DNA of 64,000 bases from Protula sp. h YS-2021 (GCA_949752745.1 OX457026.1:47067256-47131255), one strand, 5' to 3'. Positions 24,525 to 37,460 are shown, counted from the stretch's first letter. Made by a program: numbers and translations. Notes: a model not told the origin generated them from the letters alone.

Positions 24525-26130
24525 TATTATGGGCGTAAAACAGGGTTCATACCTTATTTAGAGGCAGCCGCGTAAGCTAGACAAATAATCGAGGTCAAAA
24601 TTAGTGCAAACTGTATTAAATGTTAAAACTAGTTCCAGATACTGCACAAACATGGAACAGCTTGGCAACCAATGTCATTGGTGATAAATATGGGTCGCTT
24701 TGTGCGCCTAATTTCTTTTTCTGTGTACCCGAGGTGCTAGCCACGTTCTGTGTACTAGACACTGATCTTTTTACAGCACTGGCAACAAACAGCACTGATT
24801 CTGTAATATATTGAACTGGCATTCTGGGATACCACCTGGTGCTGGGATACCACCTCTAAATTCTGATTTTCACTACATGAGGCTGTTTCTGAGTTATCTT
24901 CATCTTCATTAGCAAACGAAGCTTTTTATTCTCGATGTGATTATCTTTGTAACTGTTTCAGTCCTGTATTCTGTATCAGAAAAAGATACACTGACCATCT
25001 TCACAGCCTTCCGACTTTTAAGCCAGTTTCGCCTGGTACGGGATGAAAGGATCTCATCTAGTTCCTCTCGGCACCTTTTGTCAATTTTAGCTGGACTCTT
25101 GCCCCTTGCTTCTTTTGCGCGGGCGAGTGGTTCATCTATGTCAGCTCCATCCGATTTGACTGTCTACTCTGTTGCTACAGGCCGAGAGGTAATTTCTTTC
25201 CCTTTCTCAACTTGACTTGCGGTGACTGGCTCAACTGTCTGCTCTTCTCCTTTAGACCGACAGGTTATCTCTACCCTTTCTGGACTTGTGTGGCAAGGAC
25301 TGGCTGGACTGTCTGCTCTTCTCGTTTGGACCGAGAAGTCATATTTTCCCATTTCTTAACTTCTGTTGCGGTGATTGGTTCGACTATCTGCTTTTCTCCT
25401 TCGGACCGAGAGCTCATCTCTTCCCCTTTTTCGACTTGTGTGGCGGTGACTGGCTCGACCTTCTGCTCTTGATTTTCGGACCGAGAAGTTATCCACTTTC
25501 TCTCTTTCCCTTGTCCTTCTTCCCATAATTCTTGGCAGGAATAAGCTTTTTACCCATACTTTTCTTAACCCCACAATATCGATCAGTCGTGTTTATCACT
25601 TTTGGGGTTTTGTTTTCTTGCATGTCATTATTGCTACAAAACATAATAAAACAAGGCGTGTTAAAAATAAAAAGCACATAAAAATTAAAGATGGGGTAAA
25701 TACCTCCTCATCACTGCTGAAAATCACCACACCAGACTGCTCCAGGTAGTTACGTTCAGCGTGAGATTTGGAACGTCCTCCTAAAAGACTACAAACCAGA
25801 TTCAATTGTTTTCGCGACCACCATGAAAAAATTATGCTATATACTCTTACTGGGAACCTTTCCGTGTTATATACAATTAGCAAAAAACGTTTTTAAATCT
25901 AAAACGATATGGATAAAATAGAACAGACTGAAAAAAATAACACGGCTGTTTTGGGCACACTATCAGATGCTCCATACTCTTTGCCTTGTGTGCACGAGGT
26001 CGTTTCATGTTTCCGTTTGGTATGTCTTTTTCAGTTTTCCCCTGTGCCATTGAATCTCTTCCTCTGCTGAAGTGGCTGGACTTGATGTGCAGATTGCGGT
26101 GTGTTCACCGATAGAAGACACACATCATCG
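24525..26130 (-). repeat. Module U, copy 2
   Basis: Matches 6594-8165. Compared with copy 1 it has an extra ~14 bp near 24565 and keeps a longer frame near 25960, but lacks a few bases of the 75-bp repeat block near 25490. Confidence 0.8.
24815..25640 (-). pseudogene. Decayed repeat-protein coding segment, copy 2
   Basis: Same structure as the segment at 6880-7705: a basic leader (SMGKKLIPAKNYGKKDKGKR), about five 25-codon repeats (EEQTVEPVTASQVEKGKE theme) and an EELDEILSSRTRRN-containing tail. The same in-frame TAG after RPVATE is present, so the stop predates the duplication or the true frame differs. An 8-base-scale deletion near 25490 separates the leader from the repeat frame. Unrecognised family. 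Confidence 0.4.
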
Positions 26131-26539
26131 GCTGAAAGAATTTCTGTTACTATTACCTAATAGTCGTTAAAAGCGATTTGTGCACTTCCTTTTATTCCCC
26201 GCCATAAATAATATGCATTAAAAACTGATAACAAAAAATTATTAATATTAACTCACATATTTCTAGAGATTAAAAAAGCACAGTGTCTTAACAATGTGTT
26301 TCCTCAGACGAATGAGATGCTTTGTTCGGTATAGAAGGTGACTCGCTTCTTTCAGGGTGAACTTCTTTATGGTTTTGCCACCAGTTGCAATCGTTATCGG
26401 AAGAAACAAGTACAATTAAGGAAATAACATAAGTATCCGGAATGCAACAACAACATAATAAAATCTTATAAGAAGGGCCTATATCGTTCTCCGTTCAACC
26501 ACAAATTACAACGGACAATGCAACCAAAAACAAATCAGT
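26131..26539. other. Linker between higher-order blocks
   Basis: AT-rich sequence without recognisable gene content. I found no other copy of it in the window, so it marks the seam between blocks gamma and delta. Confidence 0.4.
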
Positions 26540-29500
26540 AGTCTCATTTTGTTGGAATAAAATACAGGGTAACACAGACAGACACGAACGGAAAACATAC
26601 GTAGTCAATGTCCGTTCACTTTTGCGTAAAAGCATGGAAACAAATAAATTAACTGAACACCGAGAAAAGAATATTCTCAATTTTATTGGAATAAAACGCA
26701 ATGTAATGAGAACAAAAATATATTAACTAAAACACAGAAAAAATAAGAATACTGTCGATTTTGTTGGAATAGAGCGCGAAGTGATACGAAGAACAATGAT
26801 TTAAAAACCTAAAAGGCAGAAATATGATAAGTCGAGAAGGAAAATTAGAAAGAGTATGGACATCCGGGATGCATGGATCGTTTTTAAAGGACAGCAGTCA
26901 AACATAAAGATCTCACTCTACAGTGGTCATTCAATTGAGTTACATCTATCACATTTCCCTTTGTCAACTCCACCCAGGCAAATAATACATCAAAATCAAT
27001 GTAAAACAGCCTCTGCTGTGTCCCCTTTTCTAACGTTGTTTTGCAAGATACTGGCACATTTCTGTTTGCCTCTACATGTGTAAATACAGTTTGCAATACG
27101 AGAAACTCGTTTTTTCTCCCGTTTTACGGCTTCACGTGATGAGTCTTTTAAGTAAAGTTTCTTTCAATGAAAAGAAAAGACCTTTCTCTGCCCGTACATT
27201 GTACAGAAAATCGTTTTCGTTTAACATTTAATACAGTTTGCCCTAAATTTTACACTCCGTTTCATGTGCAAAATCTTGTACTCTTAAATACAAAAAGGTC
27301 TCATATAAATATACATGTTAGTTTTATTTAATCTCACCTTGTTTTGTTAAGTATCCTATGCTAAATTGCTATTCCAAAAAAATCATTTAAAACCTTTTTA
27401 ACTTTTGCTCAGTAAGCGTTTCTCACGAATGAAGCGTGTGACCAGAGGCATTTGATGGCCTGTTAATCCCCCTCTACCCGCACCTACCAAATAGCCTCAT
27501 GCAATCAAGGCGCCATTGCAAGCTACTGGTACATTTCTGTCCAATCAATAACAGAAGCTTGGAAGGCTTTCTTGCAGAAGATAGCGTAAGAAGTTGCCGC
27601 TATATGTGGTCTTTAGAGTTAACCAAGGGGACAGACTCAGGACATGTGGGTGTATTCAGGAACTGTTGGAAGCTTGTTTCCGTGAAAAGATGGGGTCGCC
27701 TGCGTGTTCTGCTTTACTATATATCAAAGTGCTTGATTAGTTATAAGGTTATAAGTTTTATTTAAAACGAAAAGGACATTCCACAGTGCATTATGGATCT
27801 CCAAATGTTTTGTTTTCTAACAAATATCCCAAAACCTCGTTCACCCAACCCACTGGAACATTGCCTTCTCATTACTTAAATACCCACAAAATCTTCATAA
27901 ATCAATAAATGCCCATGTTTTCATGCAGGTTTTCACCCTCATTTTTAAACCTTACTTTTAGACTTACTTATTTTGAAGGACTCCTGTCGTGGAAATTCCA
28001 CAATGCATTTTACAATTCCAACTTTTAATTTAAAAAAATAGTGTAACGTTCCAGCCCACCCCACACCCGCCTAGCTGGAACATTGCTTTTTCATTATTTA
28101 AATACCTACGCAACCATTCATAAATCCATAAATACCCATGTTTTCATGCAGATTTTCACTGTTACCGTCTGTTATCATCTGTTATCATTACCGTCATTAA
28201 CTCACTTGACAGACTTGCATTTTCATCACTCTCTAGGGGTTAAAACATAATAACATGACAGTCAATAATTTTTACTGAACATTTTAAGCAGCACTGAGCC
28301 TTCAGTTAAAACAGTAAGAGTACTGTCACTTACTCACTTGCCAGCACTGTCACTGCATCAAATGCTATTTAGGTCTTTTTACACTCTTCGTTTTTATTCA
28401 GCTTCCCAACCAAATCAGCCATTTCACATTAAGTAAATTTATACCAATTTAAAGAAAACGAAATTTTGCCGAGAATATTTGGTTTTTCGACCAAATTAGA
28501 TTGTGATAAAGGCATATAGAAAGGCATATAAAAATCAACCAAATTCCATTTTTTGCTGGAAACATATTCACAAATGGGCTGTAAAAGAGGCAGAATAATA
28601 TGTAAAAGATCATATGTTGGCTTCTTTAATTTAACAGTGCACATGATGAGAGGGAATAGAATTTCCATGCTTGACCTTTATCATGTCTTTATAATTTACA
28701 CCAAAAAATGCAGTCGAAACGGAACTTCTGTCGGAAAAACCCAAAAGTACGCATATATTCGGTCGAAACGCAAAAACTTTTCGGCAAAAGTCTACCAGTG
28801 TTGCCACGGAGTCATCAAGAAAAAATGATAAGAAAGGATAAATTTGGGGAAAAAGTATGAAAAAAGGATAATTCATATTTTGCTGAAAATCGAAAAAAAT
28901 ACTAATCATATTGTGGTAATTTTACTTATTGAAATGCTCGCTGTCACAGATATTAAAAATATTTACATACCTGACAGTACTTCTAAATTGTCCTGAATAT
29001 TACCTAAAGGTCTGCCTCGCTTTTTTCCACATCATTCCACTTGCAAATAAAGTTTGCAAATGGGTACGCTTTGCTTAGAATTCTGGCTGTTTAATATTTT
29101 CTTTTTTTTCTTCTTTTTCCGTCCCGGGGTTTCTAGAAAACTCCTCCTACGCTATTTGACGTAGGACGATAAAATGTGGCACAGAGATCGAAAGTGATGA
29201 GATTTCATGAAATTGGCAATTTGTTTTATCTTGACCTTCAAGGCCAAATCGAGGTCTAAATATTTTTGATATTTTGACCTATTGCAAGAGGGCGCCATTT
29301 TGCTACGTGTAGCGAAATTTGGTGTTGTTTAGTTAATGAACCCTTGGAAAACCGCTTCGTTGAGTTTCCTAATTTTTTTTCAATTACTTAAACAAACATA
29401 AAAAGTGTCAACATAAAAAGAATGAAAAGCGAAAAAAGTATAAAAAAGGATGAAAATTTTAAAAAGTGTAAAAAAAGTATTTAAGGCTAAGAAAGGTTAA

Positions 29501-32500
29501 AATCGGGCTTTTTTAGCAAAGGATAATCCTTTTTAAAAAGGATGATGTGGCAACACTGGTCTACGTACGAATCCGCTAATATAACCTAAAGAATTTTCAG
29601 TCGAAAAGTAACCTCCATCTGCAAGCTTAGAAAGTATGAACTATGTAAGGATTTTATCTATCACTGTGCTGAAAATATTGAATTGTATTCTTTACCCATA
29701 TTCCAAGATAATATTAAAAATAATTATATCCATGGCAGCAACTCGTTTATTTACTTGCTATAGCAAGCATTTTGGTTATGAATGCTTTGGTTAATCGGAA
29801 ATAGTCACATTTTAATGAAACAACACTTGCACATTTTTGCTTACGACTGGCCGAATCACACCAAACATGTCATACACTTCGAAGTTTCCGCTTCCTTTAA
29901 TAGCCTATTTTACACCATAAAACAATAAAAACTGTTGTGTTTATTGATACAACAGAAAATAATATCCATACAAGTGGTTAAGGACCTTTGTCATTTTTAT
30001 TTTGGAGAGGAGAGGAGGGAAGGCGATAATTTTCTTAAAAAACTCAAGGCCTAAAACCAGAACATAGCGCATGGATATAGGCACCTGAATTACATAATTG
30101 GCTCGGCTCACCCTGAAATTTTCCAAATGCACTTTCCATGTGTAAATACAGGTAAGAATTACATCACCAGGTGTCCACAGCTGTGAGGGAAAAGGTACGG
30201 ACAAACGCACAGGACTCAATATTCCGTGTGTTGTGGGCTTAATTTTAAAAACCATTTTAATGAACATACGGCGTCACGAACAGTCAAAACTTCATTTAAA
30301 CCTCCAACGTTAAACCGTAACGTAACACAACGTAACTTAAATGGACAGCGAAGCTTTGTACCTAAACATCAACACACAACGCAGCTCTCATAAAAGCAGA
30401 AAGACAGATAGCCAGACAGATGGACAGACGGACAACACCCAAAACTACACTCACCCTGACGGTTCTAAAGTCCAGGTTGTGGACTAGTAAATAACAATTT
30501 AACCATTCATTGATAAGCCAGTGAATATATATGTTTAGCGATATTAAAGGATTAAACTGAAGATACCTATACGGGAGCAATGTACATATTTGAAGGACAC
30601 GTATAATCAATGTAAGACGCAACTGAAAACATGATGATCACTTATTTGATTAAATTTATTTCAATATGCCATTTATTTAAATGTTTTTGGCACACATCTA
30701 CACTAACATGAATCCAAGTCCGATATATGTTCACATGAGCACAGATAACAAACTGAACAAAGTAACAAGTGCCTCTGCTTTTATCTTTAGGATCGAAGGT
30801 AGATAATTTGTGATATTTCTGAACATGTAAACTTCCAGTTTTCGGTCAACTTCTGCTAAACAATTGATTTTTACTTTTTTCGGATCGAAGACAGATATTT
30901 ATGATACTTGTAAATAGGTAAAATGTGAAGTTGTAAACATAACATAATGATCCAGGACGTAGAGTATTCCTGCTCAGAGATAAGAAGAGGTGGGCACTCC
31001 CAAACAATTTGGTTATATGTCCATGATTTTCTAAAATCGAATGCAATTTCATCAGAAACCCCTTTATATGGAAAATGCGAAGTCCTGAAGGAAAATTATT
31101 CTATTTTTTAACGTAACTGGCAATCCGCGTGGTGTTTAAATATATTTGAGCCTCATTTTTATGCCCCGTTGTGACAGAACCAGAAAGTACATATTTTCTA
31201 CCCTTTCATAATTTCATCTCCACTGGTTACCACACTAATAAGCCGAGATTATTTTTATACAACCCTATGTACACAATCTGATTATCTAAAATGGTCTACG
31301 ATAGGCGAAAATTTATGAAATTAAAATCACAATAATACAGATATTTTACTACGACATCTTTGTATATAGTTTGCACATAACATTCTTCTAGATGTTTATA
31401 AAATTCTAACAGAACCTGGCATGCGAGAAATGCCAATTTTGTGCTGCGGGTTTTAGTTGAACTTTATTCCACACATCCAAAACGGGCAATGTGTCACTAC
31501 AGCGAACATAACCCGAATGACCGCATAAGCGACAACGCTAATAGTCAATGCAAAAAGATTAATTTATTGCAACAGTGATTACAGTCAAACAGGCGTCGTA
31601 ACAGTGAAAGCAAGGCGCCACACGTTAAGCCGCGACAACATTCCTTGCATCAAAACCACTTAAGTAATGCTTTCTCTTGGCGCAAAATCTGGGAAATCTT
31701 GATTGTTTTCTCCTCGAAGCCACCAAGTTGTTATCTCTCCCTTTCCCTGAAGTAACAATAAATAAAAAAAAATTATAAACACTGCAAGCATTACTAGGTA
31801 ACTTAAGGCTCAGTGAGCAGGATTCCCGTGTAACACATAATGTTATTGCATGGATAGTGTATTTAAAAAATAAGACAACGTTGCACATCTATAATATACT
31901 TATTTTCACTGCATATAATTTCAGACCGCTGAACTGAATAGTTTTGCAGAACTCATCTAGCCATTTTTGACAAGTCGTATTTTGAGAATCTTTGGCTGGT
32001 TTCAAAAAGTAATACAACATTGCACACCTTCCATATACGTTCTAACCGTATGCCAAAGCAAAAAGCTATACGACACATACTGTTGGAGATATAGCCCGGA
32101 CACGAGAGTGCAGGAAAGCAGACAGACAGACGGACCGACGGACAAGCTGAAACCTGTATCCCTCGCTACACGGGGTATAATGAAGAGGCTGTTAAGCCTG
32201 AAGTCGGAATAATACCAGGTCACTTGCACAAACTAGGAATATTATCACACCAGGTGTTATAGAAAAACCTGGAAGGGACTGGGGTACTTAGTATCATGTG
32301 AGTGACCAAGTGTGTCGAAGAACTCCGAGGAAAGGGGAGGGAAGAGGACAATTCTGGAACTAAACCGGGTCAGCGCGGAGTGCCTTCATTAGCAAAAATG
32401 CCTGTGGATATTGTGAAGAAATCCTAAGATCGAACACATTACGTTTCTTTGACCCTAAGTACATAATGCATGTGCGCTGTATTGTGTAATTCATTCTGAT

Positions 32501-33839
32501 TGGTGAACAGTGAAGAACGTATCGTTCATTTATTTGTGGCATAAAAAATATTGTTATTTTAATTATATTATTATTATTATTATTATTTATTTTCTTATTG
32601 CAGTTTCACAGATGACGAAATAAATCTGCAAAAATCGTCCGCGGTATCCAAGTTTTATTGCGTTCGCCAGTAAAACCATTACGCATTTTAGTTTGTCCAG
32701 CAAAATAGTGGCCACAGAAACAGCACAGATAAAAACAATGTATGGAAATGACGACCCACGCATGCGACGTGCTGCCGCTCAGCCTGGTTTCCACAAGGAA
32801 CATTACTGTATTGCAATGACGCAAACTGCGCTGATACTGCCTCGCAATTTGGTTTCGAAAGGAAAACTGCATCTCATCCACTAGAACTGTCGAAGCAGTC
32901 TATCACAGCCCTGTTTTTCGTACAAGTGTCTAACAGCCCGGAAAACGCCGCTGCGATGGAACGACATCAACAACGTAAGCCTTTAAGGGTATGTGGCTGC
33001 CAAGAAGTGTAACGATCGGCATTTTATGAACTATATTGAACAAACATGGAATTTACGAACTTTCGACTTCTAAATATAAATTTGGAATTATGTCTATGAA
33101 ATTCAATTAAAATGCATATAATTCAACTGAAGTTAAAGGTAATTTTAATTTTGTGGTTATTTAAGGGACGATTTTCAAAGTTTCATTACGTGAGTGAATT
33201 TGACACTTACGACACTTACAAAAATTACATAATTGTAAAAGTTTAAATGGTTCTACAGTATAATCTGTTTAGGATCAGACGAACTACGAATGGGGGGTAT
33301 TATTTTCAGATGCGCTGTCCCAAAAGATGAAAATCAAACCTAGTTATTACAGACTGTAAGTGGGCAAACCAGCATCGGTAGACCGCCAATACCAGAGCCA
33401 GATATTTCTGATGATGACTGGAGAGGCTGTGTAGCCACAGACAAAATGCATTATTTAAAGAAATATTTGTCTCGCACTGCTCTAGTATGCATCTAAGGTT
33501 ATTTTTTATCCCTAATTCTGACTTTTATGATTATGCAATATCTCTCCTTGACAACCCCTTCTCTATGGGTACAGCTTTCGAAGAGAAATTAGAATCTTGG
33601 CTGAAAATTCCATAGACAGATCCGTTTGCTTAAATAAATTTTCAGATTTCTTGAAACGGTGTTTTGCAGCTATGATAGTTTCAAGCAACCTGAGTTGCCT
33701 GGGTGATGAGATGTAATATCAACGCCTACTTGCTAAACTACCACTATGGCTGGTTAACATATAGGCACGAATTTCAGTTGATTACAGGAAAGCAGAATAT
33801 AGATATCCTGTATTTGGCACATTAAAGATTCAAGGTTAA
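26540..33839 (+). repeat. Higher-order block delta: R-S-P-Q-T
   Basis: Repeats the order of block gamma: R (26540-28160), S (28160-29020), full-length P (29020-30470), Q (30470-31765), T (31765-33839). It ends at 'ATTCAAGGTTAA' (about 33838), where block gamma continues into U but delta passes into the Polinton zone. This is the right border of the array. Confidence 0.8.
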
Positions 33840-34009
33840 AACGGGGAACAAAATAAGCCTGTTTATTCTACAACTGCATTTCAGGTCAAACAAAGTCTAA
33901 AATAAGAGAGACGAAAGGATCGGAGGGATCGCAACCGCTATCAAAGTGTACTTAGCATCAGAAAAAAACTTGTATGTTCATTCTCACACCGAAGTCACAG
34001 GCATAGACC

Positions 34010-34170
34010 TTTGTTTTCTGATAAACCTCCGCCTTCATTTGAGAGTTTGTCATATTTATCCCTCTCAGATAATTCTGAAATTTTTGTTTTTGACCCCCGC
34101 CCCCAGGTGGAAAATTCTGATCTTTGCATATTTACACGTTTTAAGCAAGCAACTTTGATTTTTTTACCCT
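34010..34170 (-). repeat. G-rich minisatellite, left Polinton flank
   Basis: On the minus strand: 'TCAAAGTTG', 'GTAAATATGCAAAGATCAG', 'GGGGGCGGGGG', 'TCAGAATTATCTGAGAGGG', 'GATAAATATG'. These are the words of the plus-strand minisatellite at 48480-48970, in inverted orientation. Confidence 0.65.
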
Positions 34171-34296
34171 ATCTTCATGACTGTATGGCTAGCAGATAAG
34201 ATATTTGAACTTCAACAGTGCATAATATAAAAAATACTAAACCGATTTGAACCACTCGTTCCCAAAAATGTTCAGCAAAACTTTATCTTTCTAAGA

Positions 34297-34590
34297 AAAA
34301 TATGAACGTTATTTTAAACGGATCTGTATGGATTTTATGTTTGCTGAACTGGCTTCTTGAATATGCAGCAGAACAGCTTTGTCACTTTTTGAAACATTGC
34401 GCACTACAACATTAATCCAATTGATTTATACAAGTTTATTTAAAGGTGTTACGAAACTGAAATAGAAGATGTAGAGGACTTTGATTTTGATTCTGCATTT
34501 TGTTTTATTCGTATTGATGAATGGGTCTACACTCGCGTGGTGTATTATTTAACGAATTGTTTTCTAGAAGAACTCCTTCTCCACTGATAA
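34297..34590 (+). pseudogene. Fragment of Polinton-associated ORFX (inverted copy)
   Basis: Plus-strand frames resemble the minus-strand ORFX at 38795-39800. After a frame change the best part reads CYETEIEDVEDFDFDSAF, then FIRIDEWVYTRVVYYLT, which matches CYETAIEDAEGFDFDSAF of the other copy. It stands in the opposite orientation to the other two copies in this zone and is broken by frameshifts. Function unknown. Confidence 0.6.
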
Positions 34591-34670
34591 CTCCTTTTTC
34601 ATAGATCATGCTACTTATTAAAACTACTATAATTTTCCATCGTTTACCATCAAGGCAGCGAAGTGATAAC

Positions 34671-36325
34671 ATGGATATCCCAAATGAAGAAGTGAAATGT
34701 ACATGGTGTCGTGCGTGAATTTAAGAGATATTATGTGAAAAACTGATTGCCTTTCATAAAGAAAGAAGACTTACCACTTGCCGCGTTTGCTTCCAAGTCT
34801 ACAACAATGCTTAACAATATGCATATCATACATGTGATGATACTCATGCACCACCAATGAAGAAATATGTGTGAAAAGATTAACTGATGAATCAGATCAA
34901 CCTCCAGAAAGACGCAAAAGAAGAACAAAAAAACATGTAATGCAAGTGGGCAAAGATAGAAGAATAAATCTTGGTGGACAAGCACATCAAGAAATGCATG
35001 AACTTGAAAATGGGTCCGACTTGCTACTGGAAATGCGACAGCAAAAGAAACGGCATCACAAACATTTGAAAGATGGATTAGGCAATGCAATAAAACGATA
35101 TACTGTCGTTTTATTCGAAGAAAATATCAAAAAATGAACATGGAGTATTGAAAGAATGTGTAGATGAGACTCATCTAAGCACTTAAAGTTTTAAAGCATT
35201 GAACGAAAGAGATATTGATAATGACTTGCCAAATACATTCGAGATTTTATTCAACAAGTTTGATAAACATGAACGTCAAGAATCTGGACGGGTGTTGAAT
35301 AAAATTCTTCAGATTGAAGTTCATACAGCTACCTTAGAATCCTTGCAGGTCTCCAGCTACAATGAGTTGACAAAGAAGGTAAAGAATGCTAAGGGTGTTC
35401 TCAAAATCAAGAACACAGATAACAAGTCCTTCCTATGGTCACATTAGCTCACCTACATACGATGTATGACCACGTATATAGACAATGCAAGTATGAACCT
35501 TTTGAACATGAGCTGAATGTGGATGGTATAATTTTCAACACCAATTCATAAAGTTCCTAAATTTGAGAAGATGAACAACATTGCTTTCAATGTTTTGGTT
35601 GAAAAAATCAAGTTGTAGTACCCATCAACATTAGTCGCATGAGTTAACATGAAAGTGACGCTGAAATTAACTTACTACTCATCAGTGAGAATGCGAGGGA
35701 ACATTATTGCCTGATTAAGAACTTTAGTCTACCCATGATGATTGTACAAAACATCATGATGGAACGTTTTACTGCTTTAACTGTCCGTATGGATTTCTGG
35801 ATTACAGCGATTATCATTTCCAGAGGATACAATTACTCGATTCTTCGAAGGGCCTTGCAAAACAACAAAAGGCATCTTTTGTCATTTATACTGACTTTGA
35901 AAGCTGTACAGAGAAACAGGACGGTGATCGTTACCAACATCACAAGGCTAATAGCTTTGCGTATGTTGCCCGAATATGAGAAGCGTGATCCTGTGCTTTA
36001 CCGTGGAGACAATGCTTTTCATAAATTTCTAGAGTGTATATCAGAAGAACGTAATCATATTGTGAATCGGTTGAAGAATCCAAAACCCATTGAAATGACT
36101 GCTCGGGATATGAAACAGTTTGCTGAAGCTACTCACTGTTAAAGCTACTCACTGTTACATTAGCCATGAGTTGATGGGAATGAATCGTGTGCGATATCAT
36201 GATCACACCAGAGGAAAATACCGTGGAGCAGCCCATAGTCAGTGCAACCTACAGTTTCATTTAAAAAAGGATCAGCAAGAAAAGTGGGATTCATTCATCA
36301 TCCTTGTCCTATTCCACAACCTACG
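34671..36325 (+). pseudogene. Polinton DNA polymerase B, N-terminal and exonuclease part (copy A)
   Basis: This is the remnant of the protein-primed family-B polymerase of a Polinton (Maverick) element, which replicates the element's own DNA. In order I see a zinc-finger-like start (TTCRVCFQVY), a coiled charged stretch (34871-35137), a segment with VLKIKNTDNKSFLWS typical of Polinton polymerases, the Exo I motif VIYTDFESCTEK, an NRLKNPKPIEMTARDM segment, and the zinc-binding region VRYHDHTRGKYRGAAHSQCN leading into FHNLR. Frames shift several times and stops are common, so it is dead. It is cut exactly at FHNLR, the start of Exo II, by the BEL LTR at 36326. The polymerase domain is absent. 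Confidence is high for the family, low for exact ends. Confidence 0.85.
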
Positions 36326-36952
36326 TGAGGCGAATGCAGACTCTGCTTATGGCCATAACTAGTATTTCTTGAAAACCCTTCCCTCGCCTTTATTTCTGTC
36401 TATTTTATTTTTTGATCAATCAGATTTTACCATTCTGTTTGTCCGATACGGTTGTACTTATGTGAATTCCCATGTTTGCTCGATACGGTTGTACACATGT
36501 GAACTCAAATGTCGTATAAAAACTGATTCTGCAATATTTTCAGCCTCTTTTGCGTTCTAGAATACCAGTAATATAGTACTTTACTGGTTGTGTGCTTTGT
36601 GGGATTTGAGGCGAGCAACAGCTGGCAAGTATTGTTTTTATTGTGTTCTTTATTCCTTATATTTTGTGTAGTTCGTCAGTAATTACAGTATTGTGGTGTA
36701 TATTATTAAAATATCAGTTATTGTCGGTTTAAATGTTCGGTAGTTTGTATCTTCGTGAAATTAGCACGTGTGTGGCGATAATACGTGTTGTACCAAATAG
36801 ATATTTGAGAAACAAAACCGTATTGTGTTTTGAATATTAACAGGTTAACTTTAATATGTTATTTTTCTGCTGTTTGTTATTCAGTTGACCTTTTCGTCAA
36901 TAAAAGCGTAAACACTACCATCTCGCCATAAGCAGTGTCTGCATTCGCCACA
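36326..36952 (-). mobile_element. BEL-type retrotransposon 3' LTR (627 bp)
   Basis: The segment starts TG and ends CA. Its ends form a 28-bp inverted repeat with two mismatches (TGAGGCGAATGCAGAC at the left; reverse complement TGTGGCGAATGCAGAC from the right). A purine tract (TTTGGGGGAGCCA, minus strand) abuts the right end, as expected just before a 3' LTR. Two AATAAA-type signals lie on the minus strand near 36620-36660. It interrupts the Polinton polymerase. An internal repeat (CGATACGGTTGTAC) occurs at 36444 and 36480. Confidence 0.7.
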
Positions 36953-37460
36953 TGGCTCCCCCAAATTATAAAATCATTTTCTACCAAATATACGTCACAC
37001 TAGTGTCAAACAAACAATGTTAACACGATACTGAGGTACATAACCAACTGTGAACGATAAAGTGCAACTTTCTCAGCAACAAACGAATCTCGACAAACTT
37101 GTTTAAGCGTATTTATAATCACACATCAATGACATGTAAAAGTAAATTGTAACATGTCAAAATCAAATGTAATGTATATTTGTAAGTTATATATGAAAGC
37201 ATACATCTCAGTTGGGAATCAACCCTAAACTTGTTCCTCTGAAGGAATTTATGAATAGACTGCTCTAAATAGGACAATTTGTTGACCCGCTTGCCGAATT
37301 TATCCAAATGCCGATCCCCTGTCACTAAGTAGACACTTCGAACTAAATTGTCGGACAATTTCACATCAGCAACGCCACCCAGACGCCAGGAATTTCGCGG
37401 CAACTGATCATCTTTGACAAGAACCACATCATTATAGAGTTTTAAATGTGCGCTTTTATT
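36953..37460 (-). pseudogene. BEL/Pao polyprotein C-terminus (integrase tail)
   Basis: Minus-strand frame 37119-37427 begins with VVLVKDDQLPRNSWRLG, then LVRSVYLVTGDRHLDKFG and VNKLSYLEQ. This is the characteristic tail of the BEL/Pao integrase, which follows the catalytic core and ends shortly before the 3' LTR. Only the last ~100 residues survive. The element is truncated at about 37460, where Polinton sequence resumes, and no 5' LTR is visible. It sits between the Polinton polymerase and integrase remnants, consistent with insertion followed by deletion. Confidence 0.8.

Noticed and set aside
34871..35137. Basic, lysine/histidine-rich open frame as a separate nuclear protein
   Set aside because: It sits between the zinc-finger start and the FLWS segment of the Polinton polymerase in the same direction, so it is better read as the polymerase N-terminal linker.
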